Source of the DNA: Kluyvera ascorbata_C
GTDB taxonomy: Bacteria; Pseudomonadota; Gammaproteobacteria; Enterobacterales; Enterobacteriaceae
Direction: 5' to 3'
DNA: 64,000 nucleotides
Assembly (NCBI RefSeq): GCF_044197065.1
Contig: NZ_JBIQOI010000008.1
Coordinates: 62,001-126,000, forward strand
This document shows positions 16,992-26,086 of the stretch, piece by piece (position 1 is the stretch's first letter; each line of letters opens with the position of its first letter). Both the position numbers and the translations under genes were made by a program. The notes under the pieces were generated by a model. That model saw only the letters and a program-made list of their open reading frames with translations. It did not search any database and had not been told where the DNA came from.

Positions 16992-18287
16992 TTAACGTTT
17001 TGTCAGACGGGAAACCAGTTCAAACTCCTTAAAGTTCACCGGCCGCTGCTGCTGCATCGAAATGTTGCCCGCAATGCCGGTGAGGATAGACATCGCCCCG
17101 GCGCGGTGGTCGGCGGCGCGTTGCAGCGGGTCGTTGCCCGGCTCGCCGAACAGGTCCGCCAGCATGGCATTATCGCCGCCGCCGTGGCCGCCTTCGCCGA
17201 GGTTAAACTCTGCTTTCCACGGTTCGGCAAACATGGGGAACACGGTGATATCGCACTGCTCCAGGCTGCCTTCGTTTTCGCGTTTGCCACCGGCATTGAC
17301 GTAGGATTTTTCGACGATTTTCATCTCCAGGCGGCCTTCGGTACCGTTAAACACCACGTTCAGCCCTTCCCACGGCAGATAGGCGTTCAGCGAGTAGGTG
17401 AGCTGTACCTGGTTTTGGTATTTCACCAGCACCGACATGGTGTCTTCGATGGTGATGCCGTCGCTGAACACGCTTTGGTCGCGGAAGTAGTTATCTTCAT
17501 GCTCGGCGTCCAGATACAGCGCTTTAAGCTGTTCGTTGTCCGCCATATTCAGCGCAAACGGGTCGTCCTTCGCTTCGGCATAACCATGGGTGCGCGGGTA
17601 GAACCGGCTGACGCCACGTTTCTCGGCATTCTCTTTGCCGTAGAATTGCAGGCTGCCTTCGGCGTACACGCGCTCCGGATAGCTCGCCAGCCAGAAGTTC
17701 ATCAGGTCGAAGTGGTGGGTCGATTTATGCACCAGCAGGCCGCCGCTGTTGCGTTTTTCGCGGTGCCAGCGACGGAAATAGTCTGCACCGTGCTCGGTGT
17801 TGAGCAGCCACTCGAAGTGAACGGAGGTGACGTTACCAATCACGCCCTGCATCAGCAGTTCGCGCACCTTGCTGTGGTGCGGCGCGTAGCGGTAGTTGAA
17901 GGCCACGCGCACGGTGTGCCCAGTCTCTTCGATGGCGTCCAGAATGCGCAGCGCGCGCTTCTCGTCGATGGTCATTGGTTTTTCGGTGATCACATCGCAG
18001 CCCGCATGCAGCGCCCGCACGATATAGTCGTCGTGGGTGCGGTCCATGGTGGTGACGATGACGATGTCCGGCCGGGTTTCGCGGATCATCTCTTCAAACT
18101 GCGCCGCTTTCCAGGTGGAGACTGGCTCGGCTCCCTCTTTTTGCAGCAGCGTATTGGCGTAGTTCATTCGCGTCTGGTTGGTGTCGCAAAAGGCGACCAT
18201 TCTGGCGTTATTACGCCAGGTTCCACCAATAGCGGAAATATATAAACCTGCACGACCCCCGGTCCCGACCAACGCATATTTTTTCAT
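16992..18287 (-). CDS. Gfo/Idh/MocA family NAD(P)-dependent oxidoreductase
   Basis: 431-residue sugar or inositol-type dehydrogenase. The N-terminal Rossmann fold begins MKKYALVGTGGRAGLYISAIGG. The family catalytic-site motif EKPMTIDEKRALRIL includes the lysine equivalent of the EKP motif. The C-terminal substrate domain has GGLLVHKSTHHFDLMNFW (conserved His) and a glycine-rich GEGGHGGGDNAML segment. The ATG at 18287 has GAGG 5 bases upstream; the upstream extension to 18335 has no support. Divergent to the hydrolase-like gene with only 47 bp between start codons. Likely role is oxidation or epimerisation of a glycoside-derived sugar; the substrate is unknown. Confidence 0.85.
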   Translation of the reverse strand: MKKYALVGTGGRAGLYISAIGGTWRNNARMVAFCDTNQTRMNYANTLLQKEGAEPVSTWKAAQFEEMIRETRPDIVIVTTMDRTHDDYIVRALHAGCDVITEKPMTIDEKRALRILDAIEETGHTVRVAFNYRYAPHHSKVRELLMQGVIGNVTSVHFEWLLNTEHGADYFRRWHREKRNSGGLLVHKSTHHFDLMNFWLASYPERVYAEGSLQFYGKENAEKRGVSRFYPRTHGYAEAKDDPFALNMADNEQLKALYLDAEHEDNYFRDQSVFSDGITIEDTMSVLVKYQNQVQLTYSLNAYLPWEGLNVVFNGTEGRLEMKIVEKSYVNAGGKRENEGSLEQCDITVFPMFAEPWKAEFNLGEGGHGGGDNAMLADLFGEPGNDPLQRAADHRAGAMSILTGIAGNISMQQQRPVNFKEFELVSRLTKR

Positions 18288-18334
18288 GACATCCTCGATT
18301 AATATATCAACACCAAAATCCGCAAGGCGACGCA

Positions 18335-19900
18335 ATGAAACGTATTCCGCATCAATTGATGGAGCTGAACAGCACTTTTATCTGGCACTGGCCCTGGTTT
18401 ATTCAGGGTGTCAAAAGCGCGAAACAGCACGGTTTCACCGGCATCATCCTGCACCAGCAGGAACTGCTTTCTATTCTTGCGACGCCCTCGCCGTTGAGTC
18501 AGAAACTCCACGTCGAGAACTTAATTCATCAGCAACATTACGCGTTGCAGTATTTAAAACGCGTTGACCGTTATCTGGCGGAAAATAACCTGTCGTTCTG
18601 GCTTCAGGGGGAAGCGGCGCCTAATGACGACATTATTAAGCGTAAATTTCCCGAACTGACCTTCGACGAAAGAAGCGCGCCGGATTTCTGGCAGCAGTTT
18701 TATGCCGCGATACTGCATTCGCTATTACCGTCGTTGCCGCACCTCAGCGGCATGATCCTGAGCCTGACCACCCCGGACTTTCAGACCGCCCGCTGGCAGC
18801 AGAGCCTGCACGATGTCTGGAGCCTGCTGCGCGCCCAGGGGAAAAAGCTGGTGCTGCGCGACTTTATCGATGACAGCTGGCCGCGCCAGCAGCTCTCCAA
18901 CATCCTTGCCCGGCTCTCGGACGACGTTCGCGCCTCTATCAAAGCCACCGAACTGGACTATCACCCCGGTTTTGCCAACCACCCGCACATCGCCACGCTG
19001 CCGGGGCATAAAAAGTGGATCGAGTACGATCTTTTCGGCACCGGCTACGGCTGGACCGCGCTGCCGTGCTATCTGGCTGATGAGATCAGCGGCCGCCTGA
19101 GCTGGGCGCTGAGCGCCGCCGAAAACGAAATTGAGGCCATTACCTCTCGCGTGAGCTGGCAGTGGCTGCCCGATAGCCGGGTCATGGACTCCGCTAACGC
19201 GATTAATCTCTTTGGGCTGTCTGCCGCCAACCAGGTCGACGATGCCGCGCCGTCGGCCTTTGAACGCTGGGCCGAGCATCAGCAGCTTGGCTTTCGCTCG
19301 ACGCAGGATAAACACCAGCTCTCTGCCATCGTCCACGCCAGCTACGACTGGCTGTGTAAAACGCCGAACTTCCTCGGACGGCGGCTGCACTACCAAAGCC
19401 AGATCCCGGAGAGTATTTCCCAGGCGCAGCAGTTGCTGCATATGGACACCCGCAGCGCCAACTGGATGCACGCCTGGCAACCCTTAATGCCGACCGACGA
19501 CCCGGCGCTTGGCAAAGAGCAGCGCGAGCGGGTGACGCTGGAAAAAGAGGCCGCCTGCTTCCTCGCGACCCGCACGGTACAAAATCTGCGGGAACTGATG
19601 CCGCGGATTACCTGCCCGGACGATACGCTAGAGGTGCTGCTAGCCGCCTGGCGCAGCGCGGAAATCTACAGCCAGATGTTCTCTCGCGTGGCGGCGGCGG
19701 TGACCGACGCCCTGTGGCTTGACCACTACGGCCCGCAAAGCCTGCCGGCCGATACGCTGCAAAAACATCAACAGCAGTTGCTTCGCTACGCCGACACGCT
19801 GGAACGCTGGCTGGTGAATCCGCCCGCCAGCGGCCCGCTGTTCCTGCCGTTGCTGTTAAGCCCGGAGCGCTTAACCCGCTTTGCCAGAAGCCTTGAGTAA
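18335..19900 (+). CDS. Uncharacterised glycoside-hydrolase-like protein (possible alpha-glucuronidase-type fold)
   Basis: 521 residues, no signal peptide, no membrane segment. I do not recognise a named family. Features suggesting a TIM-barrel glycosidase are alternating strand/helix patterning, an aromatic-rich core (FIWHWPWFIQG, WIEYDLFGTGYGWTALPCYLADEISGRLSWALS) and acidic residues in a segment reminiscent of GH67 alpha-glucuronidases. The C-terminal 200 residues are helical. The ATG follows AAGGCGA. Divergence from the dehydrogenase and proximity to a sugar-binding protein suggest one intracellular pathway for an oligosaccharide or uronic acid conjugate, by inference only. Confidence 0.5.
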   Translation: MKRIPHQLMELNSTFIWHWPWFIQGVKSAKQHGFTGIILHQQELLSILATPSPLSQKLHVENLIHQQHYALQYLKRVDRYLAENNLSFWLQGEAAPNDDIIKRKFPELTFDERSAPDFWQQFYAAILHSLLPSLPHLSGMILSLTTPDFQTARWQQSLHDVWSLLRAQGKKLVLRDFIDDSWPRQQLSNILARLSDDVRASIKATELDYHPGFANHPHIATLPGHKKWIEYDLFGTGYGWTALPCYLADEISGRLSWALSAAENEIEAITSRVSWQWLPDSRVMDSANAINLFGLSAANQVDDAAPSAFERWAEHQQLGFRSTQDKHQLSAIVHASYDWLCKTPNFLGRRLHYQSQIPESISQAQQLLHMDTRSANWMHAWQPLMPTDDPALGKEQRERVTLEKEAACFLATRTVQNLRELMPRITCPDDTLEVLLAAWRSAEIYSQMFSRVAAAVTDALWLDHYGPQSLPADTLQKHQQQLLRYADTLERWLVNPPASGPLFLPLLLSPERLTRFARSLE

Positions 19901-20067
19901 AGAATAAAAAGCGCGGCGCGGGTTGTCTGTAAACGTCGTAGCGGTAAAACCAGGGATTGGGGTGAAAACGGGAAAAGTGTGATGGCCTTTGCGAATCGCA
20001 GATAAAGCTTGTGATGCGCATCGGCTTTTTTCGTTTTGGCGACGTGATAAACGTCACCTGAAGGGGG

Positions 20068-20099
20068 AAAAAATGTGATCCCCGACCAGACGGCCGGGG
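20068..20099 (-). terminator. Probable terminator after actP
   Basis: Minus-strand stem CCCCGGCC-GTCT-GGTCGGGG (20099-20080) is followed after seven bases by a run of six T. It lies just beyond the actP stop. Confidence 0.5.
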
Positions 20100-20107
20100 A
20101 GGGAGTT

Positions 20108-21757
20108 TTAGTGTGCACGGCCCTGGTCGATACCCAGACCGGTTTGTGAACGGATAAACTGCGCGCGGAACTGCTCGCGTTCAAGGTTGCCTTCTGCAGA
20201 GTTATCGGTGGCAGAGAAGAACCAGATACCGATAAAGGCGATGGCAATAGAGAACAGCGCCGGGTACTCATACGGGAAGATAGCCTTCTCGTGGCCGAGG
20301 ATCGTCACCCAAATGGTTGGGCCGAGGATCATCAGCACCACCGCCGTCAGCAGGCCCAGCCAACCGCCAATCATCGCGCCACGGGTGGTCAGCTTCGACC
20401 AGTACATGGAGAGCAGGATAATTGGGAAGTTGCAGCTTGCCGCGATGGAGAACGCCAGTCCCACCATGAACGCGATGTTCTGATTCTCGAACAGAATGCC
20501 CAGCAGAATCGCCACCACGCCCAGCACCAGCACGGTGATTTTTGATACCTTCAGCTCTTCACGTTCGGTCGCGCCTTTCTTAAAGACGTTGGCGTACAGG
20601 TCGTGAGAAACCGCCGAAGCCCCGGCCAGCGTCAGACCGGCGACCACCGCCAGAATGGTGGCGAAAGCAACCGCAGAGATAAAGCCGAGGAACAGGTTAC
20701 CGCCCACGGCATCGGCCAGGTGAACCGCCGCCATGTTGTTGCCGCCAATCAGCGCGCCCGCTGCGTCTTTAAACGCCGGGTTCGCCCCAACCAGCATGAT
20801 CGCGCCGAAGCCGATGATAAAGGTCAGGATGTAGAAGTAGCCCATAAAGCCGGTGGCGTAGAACACGCTCTTACGCGCTTCGCTGGCGTCGCTTACGGTG
20901 AAGAAACGCATCAGGATGTGCGGCAGACCCGCGGTACCAAACATCAGGCCGAGACCCAATGACAGCGCCGATATCGGATCTTTCACCAGCCCGCCAGGGC
21001 TCATGATGGCTGCGCCTTTCGGGTGTACCGCCATGGCTTCGGTGAACAGGTTATTGAAGCTAAAGCCGACGTGTTTCATCACCATAAAGGCCATGAAGCT
21101 GGCGCCGAACAGCAGCAGTACCGCTTTGATGATCTGTACCCACGTGGTGGCGAGCATGCCGCCGAACAGCACGTACATCACCATCAGCACGCCAACCAGC
21201 ACCACGGCGACGTGGTAATTGAGGCCGAACAGCAGTTCGATAAGCTTACCGGCACCGACCATCTGGGCGATGAGGTACAGCGCCACCACCACCAATGAGC
21301 CGCAGGCGGAAAGCATGCGGATTGGCCCCTGCTTTAGTCGGTACGAGGCGACGTCGGCAAAGGTGTAGCGGCCAAGGTTACGCAGGCGTTCGGCAATCAG
21401 GAACAGAATGATTGGCCAGCCGACGAGGAAGCCCAGCGAGTAGATAAGTCCGTCGTAGCCGGAGGTGTAGACCAGCGCGGAGATACCGAGGAACGAGGCC
21501 GCCGACATAAAGTCACCGGCGATTGCCAGCCCATTCTGGAAACCGGTGATGTTACCACCCGCGGTGTAGTAATCGCTGCGCGAACGTACGCGCTTCGAGG
21601 CCCAGTAGGTGATGTACAGCGTCAGCAGCACGAAAATCAGGAACATGACAATCGCCTGCCAGTTGGTTGGCTGGCGCTCGACGTGTCCGCTAATCGCATC
21701 GGCCGCGTTGGCTGCGAAAGGAAGTGTGGCGGCAAGCGCCGTCAGGACTTTCTTCAT
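20108..21757 (-). CDS. actP: ActP acetate/glycolate:cation symporter
   Basis: Sodium:solute symporter family permease for acetate, glycolate and tellurite. 549 residues, the E. coli length. A cleavable-type N-terminus (MKKVLTALAATLPFAANAADA) precedes about 13 membrane helices. Family signatures are SDYYTAGGNITGFQNGLAIAGDFMSAASFLGIS and GTAGLPHILMRFFTVSDA. Its ATG overlaps the yjcH stop by 4 bases. Third gene of the acs-yjcH-actP acetate scavenging operon, which is usually activated by CRP under carbon limitation. Confidence 0.97.
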   Translation of the reverse strand: MKKVLTALAATLPFAANAADAISGHVERQPTNWQAIVMFLIFVLLTLYITYWASKRVRSRSDYYTAGGNITGFQNGLAIAGDFMSAASFLGISALVYTSGYDGLIYSLGFLVGWPIILFLIAERLRNLGRYTFADVASYRLKQGPIRMLSACGSLVVVALYLIAQMVGAGKLIELLFGLNYHVAVVLVGVLMVMYVLFGGMLATTWVQIIKAVLLLFGASFMAFMVMKHVGFSFNNLFTEAMAVHPKGAAIMSPGGLVKDPISALSLGLGLMFGTAGLPHILMRFFTVSDASEARKSVFYATGFMGYFYILTFIIGFGAIMLVGANPAFKDAAGALIGGNNMAAVHLADAVGGNLFLGFISAVAFATILAVVAGLTLAGASAVSHDLYANVFKKGATEREELKVSKITVLVLGVVAILLGILFENQNIAFMVGLAFSIAASCNFPIILLSMYWSKLTTRGAMIGGWLGLLTAVVLMILGPTIWVTILGHEKAIFPYEYPALFSIAIAFIGIWFFSATDNSAEGNLEREQFRAQFIRSQTGLGIDQGRAH

Positions 21758-22068
21758 GATGCTTTTACCTCACGCAGTACGGCCTTGTTCAGGCGATCGA
21801 ATTCATTGTTGGCCCGCCAGACGTAGACGCCGGTCAACAAGAAGGAAATGACGATAATGCCGATCCCAATCGGGATACCGCGCGTGACGCTGGTGCCTGG
21901 ATGCAGCGGCGTGCCAAGCCAGCCAGGGGCAAAAGCGATGAGTAAAATAAAACCGACGTACACCACTAACATGATCAGCGATAAGAAGGTGGCAAACCGT
22001 TGCCGTTTTTCGACGAGCTCCCTGAAATGCGCACTATCTTCTATCTGCTGACAAATTTGATCATTCAT
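21754..22068 (-). CDS. yjcH: YjcH, DUF485 membrane protein
   Basis: 104-residue inner-membrane protein of the DUF485 family with two membrane segments (FLSLIMLVVYVGFILLIAFAPGWLG and GIPIGIGIIVISFLLTGVYVW). The ATG at 22068 lies 8 bases after GGAG and gives the E. coli length; the in-frame GTG at 22071 is less well spaced. Always found between acs and actP; probably an accessory of ActP. Its own biochemical role is not established. Confidence 0.95.
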   Translation of the reverse strand: MNDQICQQIEDSAHFRELVEKRQRFATFLSLIMLVVYVGFILLIAFAPGWLGTPLHPGTSVTRGIPIGIGIIVISFLLTGVYVWRANNEFDRLNKAVLREVKAS

Positions 22069-22122
22069 CACAGAATCTCCAGAGGTACAGGTAGGGGTTG
22101 TTGTTATAGGTAGAGCTGTCTA

Positions 22123-22202
22123 TTGCCGGATGGCGGCTGGCGTCTTATCCGGCCTACGGTTGACTCCCGTAGTAGGCCCGGTAAGCGAAGCGCCACCGGG
22201 CA
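22123..22202. repeat. BIME between acs and yjcH
   Basis: GCCGGATGGCGGC...CTTATCCGGCC and GGCCCGGTAAGCGAAGCGCCACCGGGC units lie inside the acs-yjcH-actP operon gap. Such elements often affect relative mRNA stability. Confidence 0.85.
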
Positions 22203-22210
22203 AAATAGTC

Positions 22211-24169
22211 TTATGACGGCATCGTGATGGCCTGCTTCTCTTCCAGCAGTTTGTCCACCACGCCCGGATCGGCGAGCGTTGAAGTATCGCCCAGGTTGCT
22301 GGTGTCGCCAGCGGCAATCTTGCGCAGAATGCGGCGCATGATCTTGCCTGAACGGGTTTTCGGCAGCGAGTCGGTCCAGTGCAGCACGTCCGGGGTTGCC
22401 AATGGGCCAATCTCTTTACGGACCCAGTTGCGCACCTCGGTATACAGCGCTGGCGTTGGCTCTTCGCCGTGGTTCAGCGTGACGTAGGCGTAAATCGCCT
22501 GGCCTTTAATGTTGTGCGGAATACCAACCACGGCGGCTTCGGCAATTTTCGGGTGTGATACCAGCGCTGATTCGATTTCTGCGGTACCCAGACGGTGGCC
22601 GGAAACGTTCAGCACGTCATCGACGCGGCCGGTGATCCAGTAGTAGCCATCTTCATCACGACGCGCGCCGTCGCCACTGAAGTACATGTTCTTGAAGGTG
22701 GAAAAGTAGGTCTGCTCAAAGCGCTCGTGGTCGCCGAACAGGGTACGCGCCTGGCCCGGCCAGGAGTCGGTGATCACCAGGTTGCCCTCGGTTGCCCCTT
22801 CCTGCGGATGGCCTTCGTTATCGACCAGCGCGGGCTGCACGCCGAAGAACGGACGGCTGGCGGAGCCGGCTTTCAGCTCAATAGCGCCCGGCAGAGGGGT
22901 GATCATAAAGCCGCCGGTTTCGGTCTGCCACCAGGTGTCCATCACCGGGCACTTCTCGTTGCCGATCTGCTTCCAGTACCACTCCCAGGCTTCCGGGTTA
23001 ATCGGCTCGCCGACGGAACCGAGAATACGCAGGGAAGAGCGGTCGGTGCCCGCGGTGGCTTTATCGCCTTCCGCCATCAGCGCACGAATCGCCGTCGGCG
23101 CGGTATAGAGAATGTTGACCTTATGCTTATCCACCACCTGGCACATACGCGCCGGGGTCGGCCAGTTTGGCACGCCTTCGAACATCAGCGTCGTTGCGCC
23201 GCAGGCCAGCGGGCCGTACAGCAGATAGCTATGGCCGGTGACCCAGCCCACGTCGGCGGTACACCAGTAGATATCGCCCTGATGGTAGTCGAAGACATAT
23301 TTAAAGGTGGTCGCGGCATACACCAGGTAACCGCCGGTAGTGTGCAGTACGCCTTTAGGCTTGCCGGTGGAGCCGGAGGTATAAAGGATAAACAGCGGGT
23401 CTTCAGCGTTCATTTCTGCTGGCTGGTGCTGGTCGTTGGCTTTTTCCATCAGGTCGTGCCACCACAGGTCACGGCCTTCGTGCCAGTCGATATTGCCGCC
23501 GGTGCGCTTGAACACCACCACGTTTTCGATGGTTTTAACGTTCGGGTTTTTCAGCGCGTCGTCGACGTTTTTCTTCAGCGGGACGTTGCGCCCGGCGCGA
23601 ACGCCTTCGTCAGAGGTAATCACCAGACGAGAGTTGGAGTCGATGATACGACCCGCGACCGCTTCCGGTGAGAAGCCGCCAAAGATAACGGAGTGAATCG
23701 CGCCGATGCGGGCGCAGGCCAGCATCGCCACCGCCGCTTCCGGCACCATTGGCATATAGATAGCTACCACGTCGCCCTTTTTCACACCCAGTGACAGCAA
23801 GGTGTTGGCAAAGCGGCAGACGTCGCGGTGCAGTTCGCGATAGGTAATGTGTTTGCTTTGGGAGGCGTCGTCGCCTTCCCAGATGATGGCGGTCTGGTCG
23901 CCACGGGTCTCCAGATGACGGTCCAGGCAGTTAGCTGCCAGGTTCAGCGTGCCGTCTTCGTACCATTTGATGGAGACGTTGCCAGGGGCAAAGGAGGTGT
24001 TTTTGACTTTGGTGTAAGGCTGCATCCAGTCGAGGATTTTTCCCTCTTCACCCCAGAATGTATCCGGGTCGGTGACTGACTGGTGATATTTGGTCTGGTA
24101 TTGCTCCGGGTTTATCAGGCAGCGTTCTGCAATATTTGCAGGAATAGAGTGTTTGTGAATTTGGCTCAT
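22211..24169 (-). CDS. acs: Acs acetyl-CoA synthetase
   Basis: AMP-forming acetate:CoA ligase, cytoplasmic, 652 residues as in E. coli. It has the adenylate-forming motif YTSGSTGKPKGVLHTTGGYL (about 263-283), the ADVGWVTGHSYLLYGPLA substrate region, and the C-terminal PKTRSGKIMRR motif with the lysine that is inactivated by acetylation in the family. First gene of the acetate operon. In E. coli the divergent neighbours are the nrf genes; here gltP follows directly. Confidence 0.98.
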   Translation of the reverse strand: MSQIHKHSIPANIAERCLINPEQYQTKYHQSVTDPDTFWGEEGKILDWMQPYTKVKNTSFAPGNVSIKWYEDGTLNLAANCLDRHLETRGDQTAIIWEGDDASQSKHITYRELHRDVCRFANTLLSLGVKKGDVVAIYMPMVPEAAVAMLACARIGAIHSVIFGGFSPEAVAGRIIDSNSRLVITSDEGVRAGRNVPLKKNVDDALKNPNVKTIENVVVFKRTGGNIDWHEGRDLWWHDLMEKANDQHQPAEMNAEDPLFILYTSGSTGKPKGVLHTTGGYLVYAATTFKYVFDYHQGDIYWCTADVGWVTGHSYLLYGPLACGATTLMFEGVPNWPTPARMCQVVDKHKVNILYTAPTAIRALMAEGDKATAGTDRSSLRILGSVGEPINPEAWEWYWKQIGNEKCPVMDTWWQTETGGFMITPLPGAIELKAGSASRPFFGVQPALVDNEGHPQEGATEGNLVITDSWPGQARTLFGDHERFEQTYFSTFKNMYFSGDGARRDEDGYYWITGRVDDVLNVSGHRLGTAEIESALVSHPKIAEAAVVGIPHNIKGQAIYAYVTLNHGEEPTPALYTEVRNWVRKEIGPLATPDVLHWTDSLPKTRSGKIMRRILRKIAAGDTSNLGDTSTLADPGVVDKLLEEKQAITMPS

Positions 24170-24583
24170 GCTTTTTTTCTCCTTGTAAGATGTTAATAAT
24201 ATGTCTCATAAAAGTTAATAACAGAGGTAGGAGAAGCTTTGTTTACTATTTGCGCGGCAGATCACGCAATATTGGAATTGTTCAAATAACGTTCATTTGA
24301 TTCTTTGAACAAAAATAATTACGGGGAGGGATTTATAGAAAAATACGGATTTTTTCTTTTTTTATAACAAAAGCTTATAAATAATTACTGGTAGAAATCA
24401 GTAGTAATATGGAATTTCTTAGTGAAAAGCCCTGTTCTGAAAGGCTTGCGCGAGACACCGTGCAGATGGTACTGATATTGCGCGTTAAAAACCTCTAAAA
24501 GTAAACGCAACACAAATCACCCCCTTTCAAATGGATACCATTCCTGTTTGGCATGGTATTTTTCATTGAGGAAGTCTGCAGTT
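24170..24583. promoter_or_regulatory. acs-gltP intergenic regulatory region
   Basis: A 414-bp AT-rich gap between divergent acs and gltP with no credible ORF. A candidate CRP site reads TGCGC-N6-TCACG (24251-24266), matching the right half of the TGTGA-N6-TCACA consensus well, upstream of acs as in E. coli. It also holds the gltP promoter. The nrfABCDEFG operon that separates these genes in E. coli is absent. Confidence 0.5.
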
Positions 24584-25897
24584 ATGAAGAAAACACGAAT
24601 CAGCCTGGCATGGCAAATTCTCATTGCCCTCGTGCTAGGTATTATTCTCGGTAGTTACCTGCATTATCATAGCGATAGCCGCGACTGGCTGGTTATGAAT
24701 CTGTTATCACCCGCTGGCGATATTTTCATCCATCTGATTAAAATGATTGTCGTGCCGATCGTTATTTCTACGTTGATCGTCGGAATAGCCGGTGTGGGCG
24801 ATGCTAAACAGTTAGGGCGTATTGGCGCAAAAACCATCATTTATTTCGAAGTGATCACCACGGTAGCGATTATTATCGGTATTACCATGGCGAATGTCTT
24901 CCAGCCTGGGTCAGGGATCGACATGTCTCAGCTGGCGACGGTGGACATTTCGAAATACCAAAGCACCACCGCCGAAGTGCAAAGTCACGCTCACGGTCTG
25001 ATGGGGACTATCCTGTCGTTAGTGCCGACCAATATCATCGCCTCGATGGCGAAAGGTGACATGCTGCCGATCATCTTCTTCTCGGTGCTGTTTGGTCTGG
25101 GGCTCTCCTCGCTGCCTGCTACCCACCGTGAACCGCTGGTGACGGTGTTCCGTTCTATCTCGGAAACCATGTTCAAAGTTACCCACATGGTGATGCGCTA
25201 CGCGCCGGTCGGTGTCTTTGCGCTGATCGCGGTGACGGTGGCGAACTTCGGTTTCGCGTCGCTGTGGCCACTGGCGAAGCTGGTGCTGCTGGTGCACTTC
25301 GCGATTCTGTTCTTCGCGCTGGTGGTGCTGGGCATCGTGGCACGCATCTGTGGGCTGAGCATCTGGATCCTGATTCGTATCCTGAAAGACGAGCTGATTC
25401 TGGCGTACTCCACCGCCAGCTCCGAGAGCGTGCTGCCGCGTATTATTGAGAAGATGGAAGCCTACGGCGCTCCGGCGTCTATCACCAGCTTCGTCGTGCC
25501 GACCGGTTATTCATTTAACCTCGACGGTTCCACGCTGTACCAGAGCATCGCGGCTATCTTTATCGCGCAGCTGTACGGTATCGACCTCTCCATCTGGCAG
25601 GAAATCGTGCTGGTGCTGACGCTGATGGTGACCTCAAAAGGGATCGCGGGCGTACCGGGCGTATCGTTCGTGGTACTGCTGGCGACGCTCGGCAGCGTTG
25701 GTATTCCGCTGGAAGGCCTGGCGTTTATTGCCGGCGTTGACCGTATCCTCGACATGGCGCGTACCGCGCTGAACGTGGTGGGTAACGCGCTGGCGGTGCT
25801 GGTTATTGCCAAGTGGGAACACAAATTTGACCGTAAGAAAGCGCTGGCGTATGAACGCGAGGTGCTGGGCAAGTTTGATAAAACCGCCGATCAGTAA
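24584..25897 (+). CDS. gltP: GltP glutamate/aspartate:proton symporter
   Basis: DAACS-family (SLC1) carrier for L-glutamate and L-aspartate, 437 residues as in E. coli GltP. Landmarks are LAWQILIALVLGIILGSYLHYHSDSRDWLV, the serine-rich re-entrant loop AYSTASSESVLPRIIEKME, and SFNLDGSTLYQSIAAIFIAQ (NMDGT-type motif). The ATG at 24584 gives the family start. It ends in a strong hairpin terminator and forms a monocistronic unit. Confidence 0.96.
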   Translation: MKKTRISLAWQILIALVLGIILGSYLHYHSDSRDWLVMNLLSPAGDIFIHLIKMIVVPIVISTLIVGIAGVGDAKQLGRIGAKTIIYFEVITTVAIIIGITMANVFQPGSGIDMSQLATVDISKYQSTTAEVQSHAHGLMGTILSLVPTNIIASMAKGDMLPIIFFSVLFGLGLSSLPATHREPLVTVFRSISETMFKVTHMVMRYAPVGVFALIAVTVANFGFASLWPLAKLVLLVHFAILFFALVVLGIVARICGLSIWILIRILKDELILAYSTASSESVLPRIIEKMEAYGAPASITSFVVPTGYSFNLDGSTLYQSIAAIFIAQLYGIDLSIWQEIVLVLTLMVTSKGIAGVPGVSFVVLLATLGSVGIPLEGLAFIAGVDRILDMARTALNVVGNALAVLVIAKWEHKFDRKKALAYEREVLGKFDKTADQ

Positions 25898-25901
25898 ATA
25901 G

Positions 25902-25939
25902 AACAATAATGCCGGGCTTGCCCGGCATTATTGTTTTTG
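25902..25939 (+). terminator. Rho-independent terminator after gltP
   Basis: Perfect 13-bp stem CAATAATGCCGGG / CCCGGCATTATTG with a 4-base loop (25904-25933) followed by TTTTT. Confidence 0.93.
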
Positions 25940-25952
25940 GGTGTCGGTGCCG

Positions 25953-26065
25953 ATCCCGGCGGCGCTTCGCTTGGCCGGGCTACGCCTTGTAGGCCTGATA
26001 AGCGTAGCGCCATCAGGCAATTCGGCGCAGGTTGCCGGATGGCGGCGTTGCCTTATCCGGTCTAC
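25953..26065. repeat. Mosaic BIME between gltP and yjcO
   Basis: Three unit types in series between convergent genes: CCCGGCGGCGCTTCGCTTGG, GGCCTGATAAGCG...CGCCATCAGGC and GCCGGATGGCGGC...CCTTATCCGG. Confidence 0.8.
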
Positions 26066-26086
26066 ATCACTGGCTGATGCGGGTCG

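Noticed and set aside
17106..18245. 379-codon open frame on the plus strand
   Set aside because: It is antisense to the Gfo/Idh/MocA oxidoreductase, has no recognisable domain, and arises from codon bias in a GC-rich gene.
22595..23671. 358-codon open frame opposite acs
   Set aside because: Shadow frame of a highly conserved enzyme; no ribosome site.
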